From: Haloechinothrix halophila YIM 93223
GTDB lineage: Bacteria; Actinomycetota; Actinomycetes; Mycobacteriales; Pseudonocardiaceae
Assembly (NCBI RefSeq): GCF_000504245.1
Contig: NZ_KI632509.1
Location: 1,177,723-1,241,722 of the forward strand
Direction: 5' to 3'
DNA: 64,000 nucleotides
Positions 9,889 to 19,615 of this stretch are shown one piece after another. Both the position numbers and the translations under genes were made by a program. The notes under the pieces were generated by a model. It did no database searches. It saw only the letters and a list, made by a program, of their open reading frames with translations, and had not been told where the DNA came from. Position 1 is the first letter of the stretch, and each line of letters starts with the position of its first letter.

Positions 9889-11078
9889 CGGAAACACTCC
9901 CGGAAACTCCCGAGGAAAGCACTCGCGAACTGCCGCCCGTCGAGGCGGAGCAGGTCACCGAGGCCACCAGGGTTACCGAGGCCGTCGACGACACCGACGA
10001 CGATGCCGCGCCCTTCCGGCCTGGCATCGGCGGTTGGATCGCGCGCGGGCTGATCTGGGCGTTGCTCGCTTGGGTCGTGTTCGCGCTGCCCGGCAACATC
10101 CTGTCGCCGTTCGAGCTGGGCGTCTCCGACGTCGGGCACGCGAGCAAGGCCGCGATCTTCGCGATCATCGGGCTGTCGTTGAACGTCCTAATCGGCTACA
10201 CCGGCACGATCTCGCTGGGCCACCAGGCGTTCGTCGGCGTCGGTGCGTTCGTGTCGGCCTACGTCGTGGTCGACATGGGGCTGGAGTTCTGGGTCGCCGT
10301 GCCGATCGCGGCGGCGGTCGGCGGGTTGCAGGCGGCGTTGCTCGGCGCGATCTCGCTGCGGCTCACCGGCCTGTACTTCGCGCTGGTGACGTTGGCGTAC
10401 GGCCTGTTCGCGGAAGAGACGCTGTTCGGTATCACCGCGTTCACCGGCGGCGAGGGTGGCAAGAACGTGCCGCGCCCGCTCGGGTTCGAGGACGACTACA
10501 CCTTCTACTACCTGTGCCTCGCGTTCCTCGCTGCCGTGTTGTGGGTGGACTGGCGGCTGATGCGCTCCAAGGGCGGCAGGGCGTTGCAGGCGCTGCGGGA
10601 GAACCCGAGGGTCGCGTCGTCGTACGGCATCAACGTCAAGGCGTACACGCTGATGGCGTTCGTCGTCTCCGGCATCTTCGCCAGCATCGGCGGCGCGCTG
10701 CTCGCGCAGCAGAGCACATTCCTCGTGCCCAAGACGTTCAGCTTCCAGCTCGCGCTGATCTTCATCCTGATGACGGTCGTCGGCGGGCTGCGTAATCGGG
10801 TCGGCGTCGTCATCGGCTCTGTCGTGTTCGCCTTACTGGAGGAGGGCACCCTGGTGCACCTGCTGCACCTGGAAGGCATCCTCGACAGCACCATCGGCCT
10901 GCCCGCCGAGTTCTTCGGCCTCGTCATCGGCCCGATCCTGCTGCTGCTGACCATCACCCTCTATCCGGGGGGCATCGGGCAGCAGATCGCGCCGATCGCG
11001 CAGTGGCTGCGGGGCCGCAAGTTCGACATTCACGCGGGCAAGGTGACCGAAGTGGAGGTGACGGATGTCCGTGCTTGA
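9885..11078 (+). CDS. livM: ABC transporter permease, LivM type
   Basis: A 397-residue permease. Hydrophilic residues 1-45 (acidic, Thr/Glu-rich) precede the membrane domain, which is unusual for LivM. The core has IGLSLNVLIGYTGTISLGHQAFVGVGAF, SLRLTGLYFALVTLAYGLF and ALRENPRVASSYGINVKAYTLMAFVVSG, all standard for this family. It is translationally coupled to livH (ATGA) and overlaps livG by 14 bp. It likely forms the heterodimeric channel with the preceding permease. Confidence 0.88.
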   Translation: MTETLPETPEESTRELPPVEAEQVTEATRVTEAVDDTDDDAAPFRPGIGGWIARGLIWALLAWVVFALPGNILSPFELGVSDVGHASKAAIFAIIGLSLNVLIGYTGTISLGHQAFVGVGAFVSAYVVVDMGLEFWVAVPIAAAVGGLQAALLGAISLRLTGLYFALVTLAYGLFAEETLFGITAFTGGEGGKNVPRPLGFEDDYTFYYLCLAFLAAVLWVDWRLMRSKGGRALQALRENPRVASSYGINVKAYTLMAFVVSGIFASIGGALLAQQSTFLVPKTFSFQLALIFILMTVVGGLRNRVGVVIGSVVFALLEEGTLVHLLHLEGILDSTIGLPAEFFGLVIGPILLLLTITLYPGGIGQQIAPIAQWLRGRKFDIHAGKVTEVEVTDVRA

Positions 11079-11889
11079 AGTCCGCAACCTGAGCGTCCAC
11101 TTCGGTGGTGTTCGGGCGCTGGAGCACGTCAGCATGGAAGCGGGCGAGTGGGAGATCGTCGGCATCATCGGCCCGAACGGCGCTGGCAAGACCACGCTGT
11201 TCAACTGCATCACCGGCTTTTACCGGCCGAGCAAGGGCAAGATCCGCTACCGGGGCAAGTCGATCGCCCGGCTTCCCGTGCACAAGCGCACCGCGCTTGG
11301 CATCGGCCGCACGTTCCAGAACGTCGGGCTGGTCAAGAACACCACGGTCGCCGAGAACCTGGTGACCGCGCAGCACCTGGAGATCAACTACGACCCGTGG
11401 GCTGGGATGCTCGGCGGGCCTGCCACGTTCGCGGAGGAGTCCCGGCTGCGGGAACGGGCCGACCAGCTGCTCGAACTGCTCGATCTGTCCGATGTGGCCG
11501 ACGCGCGGGTCGCGGATCTGCCGTACGGCGTGCTCAAGCGGGTCGAGATCGCCACGGTGCTCGCCACCGATCCCGACCTGCTGCTGCTCGACGAGCCCGG
11601 CTCCGGCATGGGACCGGAAGAGGCGCACGCGCTTGGCGACACGTTGCTTGAACTGCGTAAGGAGTTCGGCATCACCATCGTGATGATCGATCACCACGTG
11701 CCGCTGGTCACCCAGGTCTCCGATTACGTCTACTGCCTCAACTTCGGTGAGGTGCTCGCCGAGGGCAGGCCGGAAGCCGTGCGCAGCCACCCCGAGGTGG
11801 TGCGGGCCTACCTGGGCGAAGAACCGGAAGCGGAAGCCGAGACGGCATCGGTGCCCGACGCGGACGCGGTGAGTGAGGAGTACGTCTGA
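11065..11889 (+). CDS. livG: ABC transporter ATP-binding protein, LivG type
   Basis: Cytoplasmic ATPase of 274 residues. It has Walker A GPNGAGKTTLFNCITGFYRPSKG, a variant signature in DLPYGVLKRVEIATVLA where LSGGQ would normally be, Walker B LLLLDEPGSGM, and the switch His in VMIDHHV. The degenerate signature is common in LivG proteins. The last 20 residues are a Glu/Ala-rich extension. ATG at 11065 overlaps the end of livM, and its stop overlaps the livF start. Confidence 0.88.
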   Translation: MSVLEVRNLSVHFGGVRALEHVSMEAGEWEIVGIIGPNGAGKTTLFNCITGFYRPSKGKIRYRGKSIARLPVHKRTALGIGRTFQNVGLVKNTTVAENLVTAQHLEINYDPWAGMLGGPATFAEESRLRERADQLLELLDLSDVADARVADLPYGVLKRVEIATVLATDPDLLLLDEPGSGMGPEEAHALGDTLLELRKEFGITIVMIDHHVPLVTQVSDYVYCLNFGEVLAEGRPEAVRSHPEVVRAYLGEEPEAEAETASVPDADAVSEEYV

Positions 11890-12596
11890 TGGCGCTGCTC
11901 GAAGTGTCCGACCTTGTGGTCGGCTACGACGCCTTCCCGGTGCTGCACGGCATCAACTTCACCGTCGAGGAGGGCGAGCTGTGCGTGCTGCTCGGGCTCA
12001 ACGGCGCCGGCAAGACCACCACGGTGTCCAGTGTGGCCGGTCTGGTGAAGACCCGCTCGGGAAGTGTCGTCTTCGACGGCAAGGACCTCGGTCGCCGCTC
12101 GCCGTCCGCGCGGGTGGCTGGCGGGATCTCGCTCAGCCCCGAAGGGCGGCGGGTGTTCCCCCGGCTGTCGGTGAAGCAGAACCTGCGGCTCGGCGCGTGG
12201 ACGCGGCGGCGGCAGAGTAAGGCGGTGCAGCGGCAGCTCGACCTGGTCTACGACTACTTCCCCCGGCTCGGGGAGCGGGAAGGCCAGCTCGCGGGCACGC
12301 TCTCCGGCGGTGAGCAGCAGATGCTCGCGGTCGGCAGGGCGTTGATGTCGCGGCCGAAACTGCTGTTGATCGACGAAGCGTCGCTCGGCCTCTCGCCGAC
12401 GGTGGCGCGCACGGTGTGGGAGGTGACCTCCCGCATCAAGCAGGACGGAACGACGGTGCTGATGGTCGAACAGAACGCGGGCGCGCTCCCGTTCGCCGAC
12501 CGGGCACTGATCATGGAGAAGGGAACCCTGGTGTACACCGGCGTCGGTGACGAGCTGCGTGCCGTCAACCTGCGCGAGGCGTACCTCGGGGCCTAG
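11889..12596 (+). CDS. livF: ABC transporter ATP-binding protein, LivF type
   Basis: Second ATPase of the importer, 235 residues, as expected for LivF. It carries Walker A LNGAGKTTTVSSVAG, the intact signature LSGGEQQMLAVGRALM, Walker B LLLIDEASLGLSP and the switch VLMVEQNAG. Its ATG overlaps the livG stop (TGATG), so all transporter subunits are coupled. It presumably forms a heterodimer with LivG. Confidence 0.9.
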   Translation: MALLEVSDLVVGYDAFPVLHGINFTVEEGELCVLLGLNGAGKTTTVSSVAGLVKTRSGSVVFDGKDLGRRSPSARVAGGISLSPEGRRVFPRLSVKQNLRLGAWTRRRQSKAVQRQLDLVYDYFPRLGEREGQLAGTLSGGEQQMLAVGRALMSRPKLLLIDEASLGLSPTVARTVWEVTSRIKQDGTTVLMVEQNAGALPFADRALIMEKGTLVYTGVGDELRAVNLREAYLGA

Positions 12597-12609
12597 GCAA
12601 GGAGAAGAC

Positions 12610-13077
12610 GTGCAGACCAACCTCAGTCGCCTCGGCGGGCAGCTCGGCGTGCTGCTGTGCCTTGTTGGCTTCGTCGTGATGTTCCTCGGCTGGAACGGCG
12701 CCGCGAGCCAGGCGCTCGTGCCTGCCCAGTTCCCGTACCTGATCTCGGGCGGCGTGATCGGGCTCGCGATCGTCATCGTGGGCGCCGCGATGATCGTCGT
12801 GCAGAACCAGCGGCAGGACCGCGCCAAGATCGAAGCGGCCCTCGACCGGCTGGCGGCCGCCACGGAGCAGCGGGGCGCAGCAGCCGCTGCCGCCGCTGGC
12901 GGGGTCGGCTTCACCGGGTTCGTCGTCGCGGGCGAGTCGTCCTACCACCGGGTCGACTGCCACCTGCCCGAGGCTCGGGACGAGGCCGAACTGGTGCGCA
13001 TCGAAGACGTCATCACGCGCGGCCTATCGCCCTGCCGGGTGTGCACGCCGCCAAGGACCGGCCAGTTGACGAACTGA
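12610..13077 (+). CDS. Small membrane protein with Ada-like Cys/His motif
   Basis: The GTG at 12610 has a GGAG site 9 nt upstream and lies 13 bp after livF. The 155-residue product has two transmembrane helices (roughly residues 12-32 and 43-65), a short coiled-coil-like stretch (RQDRAKIEAALDRLAAATEQ), an Ala-rich linker, and a tail with YHRVDC followed about 24 residues later by GLSPCRVC. That spacing resembles the zinc-binding YHxxxC...GxxPCxxC pattern of Ada-type modules. With both termini predicted inside, the metal site would be cytoplasmic. No function is known to me; its place between the ATPase and the peptidase suggests a regulatory or assembly part of this transporter. Confidence 0.65.
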   Translation: MQTNLSRLGGQLGVLLCLVGFVVMFLGWNGAASQALVPAQFPYLISGGVIGLAIVIVGAAMIVVQNQRQDRAKIEAALDRLAAATEQRGAAAAAAAGGVGFTGFVVAGESSYHRVDCHLPEARDEAELVRIEDVITRGLSPCRVCTPPRTGQLTN

Positions 13078-13079
13078 GC

Positions 13080-14294
13080 ATGGCAGGCGTCGCCAGGGCG
13101 ATGCGGGCCGTGCTGCCCGCCTGCGTGCTCGCCGTCGCGGTGTCTTCCTGCGGGATGTACGACGCCGTCTCGGAATCGCCGAGCGAGTCGTTGGACGTCT
13201 CCTCGGACTTCTCACCGGTCGCGGCACCGCAGGTCGCGAACGGACCGGAGACGACGGTGGCCGATCCCGGTCCGCTGCGTGGCTCGCTGCGTAGTCCTGA
13301 CGTGCTTGTGATCGGCGACAAGGCACTCGGCGATGGCTTGCGCGACAAGATCGGCTCGGTGCCCGGTGTGCGGGCGGCCGAGCCGTTGTCGGTGGCCTCC
13401 GTGCCGGTCGGCGAGCGTTCGGTCACCGTCGCTGCCGTGGACAGTGACGGCTACCGGCGCTTCACCGTCAAGCACACCGCGACCGCCGATGCCGTATGGC
13501 AGGCCATCGCGGCGGGCGATGCCGTGCTCAGTCACGAGATCGGCCGCGACCTGAACCGGCCGCTCGGCGAACGGCTCGGGCTGCGTGCCGGGGAGCACGA
13601 CGTCGACCTGCGCGTCGGCGCCTACGCCACCACGGTGCCGCGTATCGACGTCGTGGTGAACGAACGCAGGGGCGAGCAACTCGGCATGCGGCGGCACAAC
13701 GCGATGGTGCTCGCACTCGACGATGCCAAGCGGGACGACGCGTCGGCCGCGCTCACCACGCTGCTCGGTGACCGGGGCTCGGTGCAGGAACTGACGACGG
13801 ACCCCGCACCGTCCTCCGGCACGCGGCGGGCGGCCTACCTCACCGGCGGCGCGGACTCGGACACGCTCGGTTCGTTCAGCTACCGCTATTTCGAGGACGG
13901 CACCGTCGAGCCGGAAGCATCCTGGGTCAATGCCAACATCACCACCGAAACGGTGCCGATTCTGGGCAGCGTCACCTGCCACCGGGTCATGCTGCCGCAA
14001 TTCCGCGCCGCGCTACGCGAGATCGTCGACAGTGGACTCGCGGATCGAATCGATCGCGCCGACTACGGCGGGTGTTACGTGCCCCGATTCATCGGCCGCG
14101 ATCCGAACCGGGGATTGTCGTTGCACACGTGGGGTATCGCGGTGGATCTCAACGTATCCGGTAACCATCGCGGCACGGTGGGTGAGATCGACCGCAGGGT
14201 GGTGCGGATCTTCAAGAAATGGGGATTCGCCTGGGGCGGTGACTGGGAGTGGACCGATCCCATGCACTTCGAACTGGCCACGATCATTCGGTGA
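13080..14294 (+). CDS. Lipoprotein with M15-type D-alanyl-D-alanine carboxypeptidase domain
   Basis: A 404-residue product begins with a signal peptide and lipobox-like AVSSC. The middle (about residues 60-280) is unrecognised. The C-terminal 130 residues form an M15 (VanY/DacY-like) peptidase domain with GGCYVPRFIGRDP, SLHTWGIAVDLN (zinc His near 349, Asp near 356) and WTDPMHFEL (His near 396). These enzymes trim D-Ala from peptidoglycan peptides outside the membrane. The ATG lies 2 bp after the preceding stop, so it is probably the last gene of the transporter operon. A weak hairpin (14302-14308 with 14322-14328) follows the stop. Confidence 0.75.
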   Translation: MAGVARAMRAVLPACVLAVAVSSCGMYDAVSESPSESLDVSSDFSPVAAPQVANGPETTVADPGPLRGSLRSPDVLVIGDKALGDGLRDKIGSVPGVRAAEPLSVASVPVGERSVTVAAVDSDGYRRFTVKHTATADAVWQAIAAGDAVLSHEIGRDLNRPLGERLGLRAGEHDVDLRVGAYATTVPRIDVVVNERRGEQLGMRRHNAMVLALDDAKRDDASAALTTLLGDRGSVQELTTDPAPSSGTRRAAYLTGGADSDTLGSFSYRYFEDGTVEPEASWVNANITTETVPILGSVTCHRVMLPQFRAALREIVDSGLADRIDRADYGGCYVPRFIGRDPNRGLSLHTWGIAVDLNVSGNHRGTVGEIDRRVVRIFKKWGFAWGGDWEWTDPMHFELATIIR

Positions 14295-14670
14295 TCACGC
14301 TCGGAATCCGGTCCGGTCGCCGATTCCGTGCCCTCGCGCGCAATTCTTCTCGCGGACGGTAACCATTTCGTCACGCATTCTTCGGTTGCGGTCAACACCT
14401 CGTGCGCGACCGCGTGGCGCAGGCGATTCGTCGATCTTGGGTCGGCAGCGCGAGGTTGGCGGGGCGGTGTGATGCCGATTCCCCCTTCGTTACATGCCAA
14501 CGCACCTTTTTGAGGGACTGTTAGCGGAACTTTATCTACTCAACGTGTTATTTGACCCAAGTGTCTTCACTCTTTGGAGTGCGCCATACTGCTCCGCACC
14601 TTGATCACGCGCATGTCGGATTCGTGTGCACGTGGTCGCCCGTGAACTCCTACCCCTGACGGAGAACATC
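14295..14670. other. Intergenic region upstream of the LAVTG surface protein
   Basis: There is no convincing gene in these 376 bp. The first 40 bp contain the weak hairpin after the M15 gene. The later part (14515-14600) is AT-richer than its surroundings and has a small CACTC-TTTG-GAGTG hairpin at 14568-14581, probably within the promoter or leader of the next gene. I could not assign a riboswitch. Confidence 0.4.
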
Positions 14671-15450
14671 ATGGCTTTCGAGAAAAATCGGGTTCGCGCG
14701 GCTGTGCTCGCGCTCCCACTGGCCGTCGGATTGAGCCTCGGCGCGGCCACCGCGGCCCAGGCGGCAACGTTCGAAGAGGACGATCGCGCCACCATCCATA
14801 CCGGCAACGCCAAGGACTGCGACGACGTCGGACTCGACGGCAGCGTCATCGTCCAGATCGACGGTGAGGAAGACTTCGGCACCGAGCTGATCGAGTACGA
14901 GCGCGGCGAGCTGGAAGAAGACCAGTACCTGGACATCCTGTCGATCGAGGACGGCGTCGAGGTCACCGGCATCGTCGTCAAGGGCGGCGAGGACGCCAAC
15001 ATCTACGTCCCTGGCGAGAACGGGCTCGAGGAGAACCCGCCGTGGGAGGACCTGCGGTCGCCGCTCAACGCCGGTGACAAGATCCCGCAGATCAGCCACT
15101 GGTACATCTGCGGCAGCTACACCCCGCCGGAGACGACCACCACGACGACCACGTCGGAGACGACCACCACGACGTCGTCGGAGACCTCGACAACTCCGCC
15201 GGAGACCACGTCGACCACCGAAGAGACCACCACGGCCGAGACCACCACCGGGGCAACGTCGACCACCGAGGAGACGACCTCGGTCGCCGAGACCTCGACC
15301 ACCGAGGCGCCGGTCGTTGACAACGCCAGTGACAGCGACGACCTCGCCGTGACCGGCTTCGGCAGCAGCTGGCTCATCTGGGCCGGCGTGCTGTTCGTGG
15401 TCGCCGGTGTCGGCACCATCGCCGGTCTGCGGGTGCTGCGCAAGCAGTAA
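14671..15450 (+). CDS. Cell-wall surface protein with LAVTG sorting signal
   Basis: ATG 14671 follows a GGAG site. The 259-residue protein has a signal peptide ending near AQA-ATF, an acidic folded domain of about 115 residues (two Cys, in AKDCDDV and WYICGSY), a Thr/Glu/Ser-rich stalk of about 65 residues built from ETTTT/STTE repeats, and a C-terminal anchor: LAVTG at residues 225-229, a hydrophobic helix and the basic tail RVLRKQ. LAxTG is the signal read by class E sortases in actinobacteria, so the protein is probably linked to peptidoglycan or displayed at the surface. No sortase is encoded nearby. The function of the globular domain is unknown. Confidence 0.8.
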   Translation: MAFEKNRVRAAVLALPLAVGLSLGAATAAQAATFEEDDRATIHTGNAKDCDDVGLDGSVIVQIDGEEDFGTELIEYERGELEEDQYLDILSIEDGVEVTGIVVKGGEDANIYVPGENGLEENPPWEDLRSPLNAGDKIPQISHWYICGSYTPPETTTTTTTSETTTTTSSETSTTPPETTSTTEETTTAETTTGATSTTEETTSVAETSTTEAPVVDNASDSDDLAVTGFGSSWLIWAGVLFVVAGVGTIAGLRVLRKQ

Positions 15451-15474
15451 CCAGCGGGCTTTCTGATCACTCCG

Positions 15475-15509
15475 CTCGGCCCCCATCGGTTCGCCCGGTG
15501 GGGGCCGAG
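15475..15509 (+). terminator. Strong hairpin terminator after the LAVTG gene
   Basis: Arms 15475-15489 and 15495-15509 pair over 15 bp with a single G-T wobble around a 5-nt loop, 24 bp after the stop codon. There is no U-tract, as is usual in high-GC actinobacteria. Confidence 0.7.
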
Positions 15510-15541
15510 TCATGGGCCGGGACGTGCCGCGGTCTGTCCGA

Positions 15542-15626
15542 GTTGATCTTCTTTGCTCCCTCAGTGGCCAAAATTCGTTCCGATTGTCCGGTTCTGCTGG
15601 TCATTCAGGGAGCAAAGGAGATCAAC
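15542..15626. repeat. Long imperfect inverted repeat
   Basis: Arms 15542-15561 and 15607-15626 (20 bp each) are complementary with one mismatch, separated by 45 bp. The arms read GTTGATC..TTTGCTCCCT and its complement. The AT content is higher than the surroundings. It sits just upstream of a broken gene and could be a small palindromic mobile remnant (MITE-like) or a decayed terminator. Confidence 0.55.
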
Positions 15627-15716
15627 TGTGTGCCACGAGCGCGGAGAGGGGTCGGTGTGCCGTGCGGTGAAAAGCGGTGGCGACGACAGGGCATTGCCGA
15701 CACCAAGCGCAGTGAT

Positions 15717-15878
15717 CGGATCTTCGGGGACCTCGGTCTCGATGACACCGTGTGGCATCGCAAATACGGAGAGCGCGACGTCCGCTGGGTGATGATCCAC
15801 ATGATCGAGGAGTAGGTCCAGCACAACGGTCATGCCGATATCATCCGGGAGTTGATCGACGGCACGACGGCGTCCTGA
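15717..15878 (+). pseudogene. Remnant of a DUF664/DinB-family gene
   Basis: The C-terminal part of a DinB-like (mini-circle protein, DUF664) protein can be read: TVWHRKYGERDVRWVMIHMIEE, then an in-frame TAG at 15813-15815, then VQHNGHADIIRELIDGTT ending at a TGA at 15876-15878. In the family the position after EE is normally Tyr (EEYxxHNGHAD), so a Tyr codon TAC/TAT has become TAG. The N-terminal half is not recognisable upstream, where the inverted repeat lies. I infer a dead gene fragment left after deletion plus a nonsense mutation. Confidence 0.75.
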
Positions 15879-16016
15879 CCTGGTGTTTCACTGTCTCTGG
15901 CCGCCCTAGCAGATCGGATTCGAACATCCTCAGGCGCGCCTAGCCGAGTCGCGAAGGCCACCGGACTAGAGTAGGCGCGCAACTCCACGCGAGACGAGTA
16001 CTGGAGGGTCGTCGAA

Positions 16017-19000
16017 GTGTCCACGGACTCGTTCGTCCACCTACACGTGCACACCGAGTACTCCATGCTCGACGGCGCGGCGAAGATCGCGTCGCTGTTC
16101 GACGAGGCCAAGCGGCTGGAGATGCCCGCAGTCGGCATGACCGACCACGGCAACATGTACGGCGCGGACGAGTTCTATCAGCAGGCTGTCAAGGCGGGCG
16201 TGAAGCCAATCATCGGCATCGAAGCGTACGTCGCGCCGCAGAGCCGTCACCACAAGAAGCCGGTGTTCTGGGGGCAGAGCAACCAACGTGGCACCGATGA
16301 GTTCGGTGAGGGTGGCGACGTCTCCGGTGCCGGTGCCTACACCCACATGACGATGTTCGCCGAGAACGCGACCGGCCTGCGGAACCTGTTCGCTCTGTCG
16401 TCCATCGCCAGTATCGAGGGCTACTACCGCAAGCCACGGATGGACAAGGAGCTGATCGCCGAGTACGCCGAGGGCATCATCGCCACGACCGGCTGTCCGT
16501 CCGGTGAGGTGCAGACCAGGCTCCGGCTCGGGCAGAAGGACGAGGCGCTGCAGGCCGCGGCGGACTACCGCGACATCTTCGGCCAGGAGAACTTCTTCCT
16601 CGAGCTGATGGACCACGGCCTGCGCATTGAGCGTTCGGTGCGCGAGGGCCTGCTTGAGATCGGGAACAAGCTCGGCATCAGGCCGTTGGCGACCAACGAC
16701 TCGCACTACGTCACCAAGGACCAGGCCGACGCGCACGGCGCGCTGCTGTGCGTGCAGTCAGGCAAGACGCTCAACGATCCGAACCGATTCAAGTTCGACG
16801 GCGACGGGTTCTACCTCAAGTCGGCCGCTGAGATGCGCGAGTACTGGGACGCCGAGGTGCCCGGCGCGTGCGACTCGACGTTGCTTATCGCGGAACGGGT
16901 GCAGTCCTATGAGGACGTCTACGCGCACCACGACCGGATGCCGCGTTACGAGGTCCCCGAGGGGCACTCTGAGTCGAGCTGGCTGAGGCACGAGGTCATG
17001 GCCGGCCTCAAGCGGCGCTGTCCGGACGGTGTGCCTGACGAGTACATCGATCGTGCCAACCTCGAAATCGACGTCATCAGTAACAAGGGCTTCCCGGCGT
17101 ACTTCCTCGTCGTCGGTGACCTTGTGTCGTACGCGAAGAGCGTCGGCATCCGCGTCGGCCCGGGTCGTGGCTCCGCGGCGGGCTCGCTCATCGCCTACGC
17201 GATGGGCATCACGAACATCGATCCGATCCCGCACGGTCTGCTGTTCGAGCGGTTCCTCAACCCGGAACGCGAGTCGATGCCCGATATCGACATCGACTTC
17301 GATGACCGCCGTCGCGGGGAGATGGTCCGCTACGCGACCGAGAAGTACGGCTCGGACAAGGTCGCGCAGGTCATCACGTTCGGCACCATTAAGACCAAGG
17401 CCGCCATCAAGGACGCCGCGCGTGTCCACTTCGGTCAGCCCGGTTACGCGATCGCCGACAAGATCACCAAGGCGTTGCCGCCGCCGGTCATGGCCAAAGA
17501 CATCCCGCTGTCGGGGATCGTCGATCCGGAACACGAGCGCTACCCAGAGGCGGCCGAGGTCCGCGCGCTGATCGAGACCGACCCCGAGGTCAAGACGATC
17601 TTCGAGACCGCGCGCGGGCTCGAGGGCCTGATCCGCAACGCGGGCGTGCACGCCTGCGCGGTGATCATGTCGTCGGAACCGCTGATGCAGTCGATCCCGC
17701 TGTGGCAGCGCGACGACGGCGCGATCATCACCGGATGGGACTACCCGTCGTGTGAGGCCATCGGCCTGTTGAAGATGGACTTCCTCGGGTTGCGCAACCT
17801 CACCGTCATCGGTGACGCGATCGACAACATCAAGGCCAACCGGGGCGAAGAGATCGACCTCGACACCCTCGGCCTCGAAGATCCGGATTCGTACAAGCTG
17901 CTCGGTCGTGGTGACACCCTCGGCGTGTTCCAGCTCGACGGCGGCGCGATGCGTGACCTGCTGCGCCGGATGCAGCCGACCGGCTTCGACGACATCGTCG
18001 CCGTGCTCGCGCTGTACCGGCCGGGTCCGATGGGCATGAACGCCCACAACGATTACGCCGACCGCAAGAACGGCCGACAAGAGATCACGCCGATCCACCC
18101 CGAGCTGGAACCGCACCTGCGTGAGATTCTCGCCGACACCTACGGCTTGATCGTCTACCAAGAGCAGATCATGCAGATCGCGCAGAAGGTCGCCGGGTTC
18201 TCCATGGGCCGCGCGGATGTGCTCCGGCGTGCGATGGGTAAGAAGAAGCTGGAAGTCCTCGAGAAGGAGTTCGAGGGCTTCCGCGACGGGATGCGCAACA
18301 GCGACCTGGTCGACGGTGGCTTCTCGGATGAGGCGATCCAGGCCCTGTGGGACACCATCCTCCCGTTCGCCGGGTATGCGTTCAACAAGTCGCACGCCGC
18401 TGGTTACGGCCTGGTGTCCTACTGGACCGCCTACCTCAAGGCGAACTACCCCGCCGAGTACATGGCGGCGTTGCTGACCTCGGTCGCGGACAACAAGGAC
18501 AAGTCGGCGGTATACCTGTCGGAATGCCGCAGGCTCGGCATCAAGGTGCTGCCGCCGGACGTCAACGAGTCCGCCCAGCGCTTCGCCGCGGTCGGCGACG
18601 ACATTCGTTTCGGCCTAGGCGCGGTGCGCAACGTCGGCGCGAACGTCGTCACGTCGATCATCAAGACTCGCGAGGAGAAGGGCAAGTATTCGTCCTTTGT
18701 GGACTTCTTCGACAAGTCCGAGCTGGTCGCGTGTAACAAGCGGGTGGTGGAATCGCTGATCAAGGCAGGCGGGTTCGACTCGCTTGGTCTGACCCGGCTG
18801 GCCATGATCCAGTGCCATGAGGACGCTGTCGACGCCGTCGTGCCGCTCAAGCGGCAGGAGGCGATGGGGCAGTTCGACCTGTTCGGCGCCGGTGGTGCCG
18901 AGGAGCAGGACGACTCGGGGCACTCGCCGCTGGCGCACCTGAAGTTCACCGAGGAGGAGTACCCGCGCAAGCAGAAGCTCGCTTACGAGCGGGAGATGCT

Positions 19001-19598
19001 GGGTCTGTACGTGTCGGCGCACCCGCTTGACGGCGCGGAACGCATATTGCGCAAGAACGCGCCGAAGCCGATCGCGTCGATCCTGGACGACCCGCCGAAG
19101 GAAGGCGAGATCGTCGTCGCCGGGCTCATCACGTCGATGGAACGCAGGGTCAACAAGAAGGGCGAACCCTGGGCGATCTGCACGGTCGAGGACCTGGATG
19201 CCTCGCTCGAGGTGCTGTTCTTCCCGAAGTCGTACGCGCTGTTCGCCGCCGACCTCGCCGAGGACAACGCGGTCGTCGTCAAGGGCCGGGTGAACTGGCG
19301 CGAGGACAGGATGTCGGTGTTCGGCGGCGGTGTCGTGCCGCTTGACCTGTCTGGCATCGAGCACGGCCACGAGGAACCGCCGTTCGTGCTGCTCGCCGCC
19401 GCCGACAAGCTGGACACGAGCGTGGTCGCGGAGCTGAAACGCACCCTCGAGGTCCACAAGGGCGAGACGCCGGTGCACCTCAAACTGCTCAGCAACGACA
19501 AGGAGACGGTGTTCGCGCTGGACGCCTTCTCAGTGAGCCCCAGCTCCGCCCTAGTCGGCGAACTGAAGGCGATCCCCGGAATCACCGCGAACGTCTAG
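16017..19598 (+). CDS. dnaE: DNA polymerase III alpha subunit (replicative)
   Basis: Replicative polymerase of 1193 residues starting at GTG 16017 behind a GGAGGG site. It has the N-terminal PHP domain ([19 protein letters not shown]), the catalytic-acid motif [18 protein letters not shown], the finger/thumb region ([38 protein letters not shown]), and a C-terminal OB fold ([22 protein letters not shown]). Length and order fit DnaE1 rather than the shorter error-prone DnaE2/ImuC type. A TAGAGT box lies about 50 bp upstream. The gene stands alone and is followed by a 21-bp repeat array. Confidence 0.95.
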   Translation: MSTDSFVHLHVHTEYSMLDGAAKIASLFDEAKRLEMPAVGMTDHGNMYGADEFYQQAVKAGVKPIIGIEAYVAPQSRHHKKPVFWGQSNQRGTDEFGEGGDVSGAGAYTHMTMFAENATGLRNLFALSSIASIEGYYRKPRMDKELIAEYAEGIIATTGCPSGEVQTRLRLGQKDEALQAAADYRDIFGQENFFLELMDHGLRIERSVREGLLEIGNKLGIRPLATNDSHYVTKDQADAHGALLCVQSGKTLNDPNRFKFDGDGFYLKSAAEMREYWDAEVPGACDSTLLIAERVQSYEDVYAHHDRMPRYEVPEGHSESSWLRHEVMAGLKRRCPDGVPDEYIDRANLEIDVISNKGFPAYFLVVGDLVSYAKSVGIRVGPGRGSAAGSLIAYAMGITNIDPIPHGLLFERFLNPERESMPDIDIDFDDRRRGEMVRYATEKYGSDKVAQVITFGTIKTKAAIKDAARVHFGQPGYAIADKITKALPPPVMAKDIPLSGIVDPEHERYPEAAEVRALIETDPEVKTIFETARGLEGLIRNAGVHACAVIMSSEPLMQSIPLWQRDDGAIITGWDYPSCEAIGLLKMDFLGLRNLTVIGDAIDNIKANRGEEIDLDTLGLEDPDSYKLLGRGDTLGVFQLDGGAMRDLLRRMQPTGFDDIVAVLALYRPGPMGMNAHNDYADRKNGRQEITPIHPELEPHLREILADTYGLIVYQEQIMQIAQKVAGFSMGRADVLRRAMGKKKLEVLEKEFEGFRDGMRNSDLVDGGFSDEAIQALWDTILPFAGYAFNKSHAAGYGLVSYWTAYLKANYPAEYMAALLTSVADNKDKSAVYLSECRRLGIKVLPPDVNESAQRFAAVGDDIRFGLGAVRNVGANVVTSIIKTREEKGKYSSFVDFFDKSELVACNKRVVESLIKAGGFDSLGLTRLAMIQCHEDAVDAVVPLKRQEAMGQFDLFGAGGAEEQDDSGHSPLAHLKFTEEEYPRKQKLAYEREMLGLYVSAHPLDGAERILRKNAPKPIASILDDPPKEGEIVVAGLITSMERRVNKKGEPWAICTVEDLDASLEVLFFPKSYALFAADLAEDNAVVVKGRVNWREDRMSVFGGGVVPLDLSGIEHGHEEPPFVLLAAADKLDTSVVAELKRTLEVHKGETPVHLKLLSNDKETVFALDAFSVSPSSALVGELKAIPGITANV

Positions 19599-19615
19599 CA
19601 CACCACAACTGCGTC

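Noticed and set aside
14295..14670. Cyclic-di-AMP or other riboswitch before the LAVTG gene
   Set aside because: No conserved blocks of a known class could be aligned; only a small hairpin is visible.
15498..15716. N-terminal part of the frame containing the DUF664 remnant
   Set aside because: It runs through the terminator and inverted repeat and shows no protein family resemblance.
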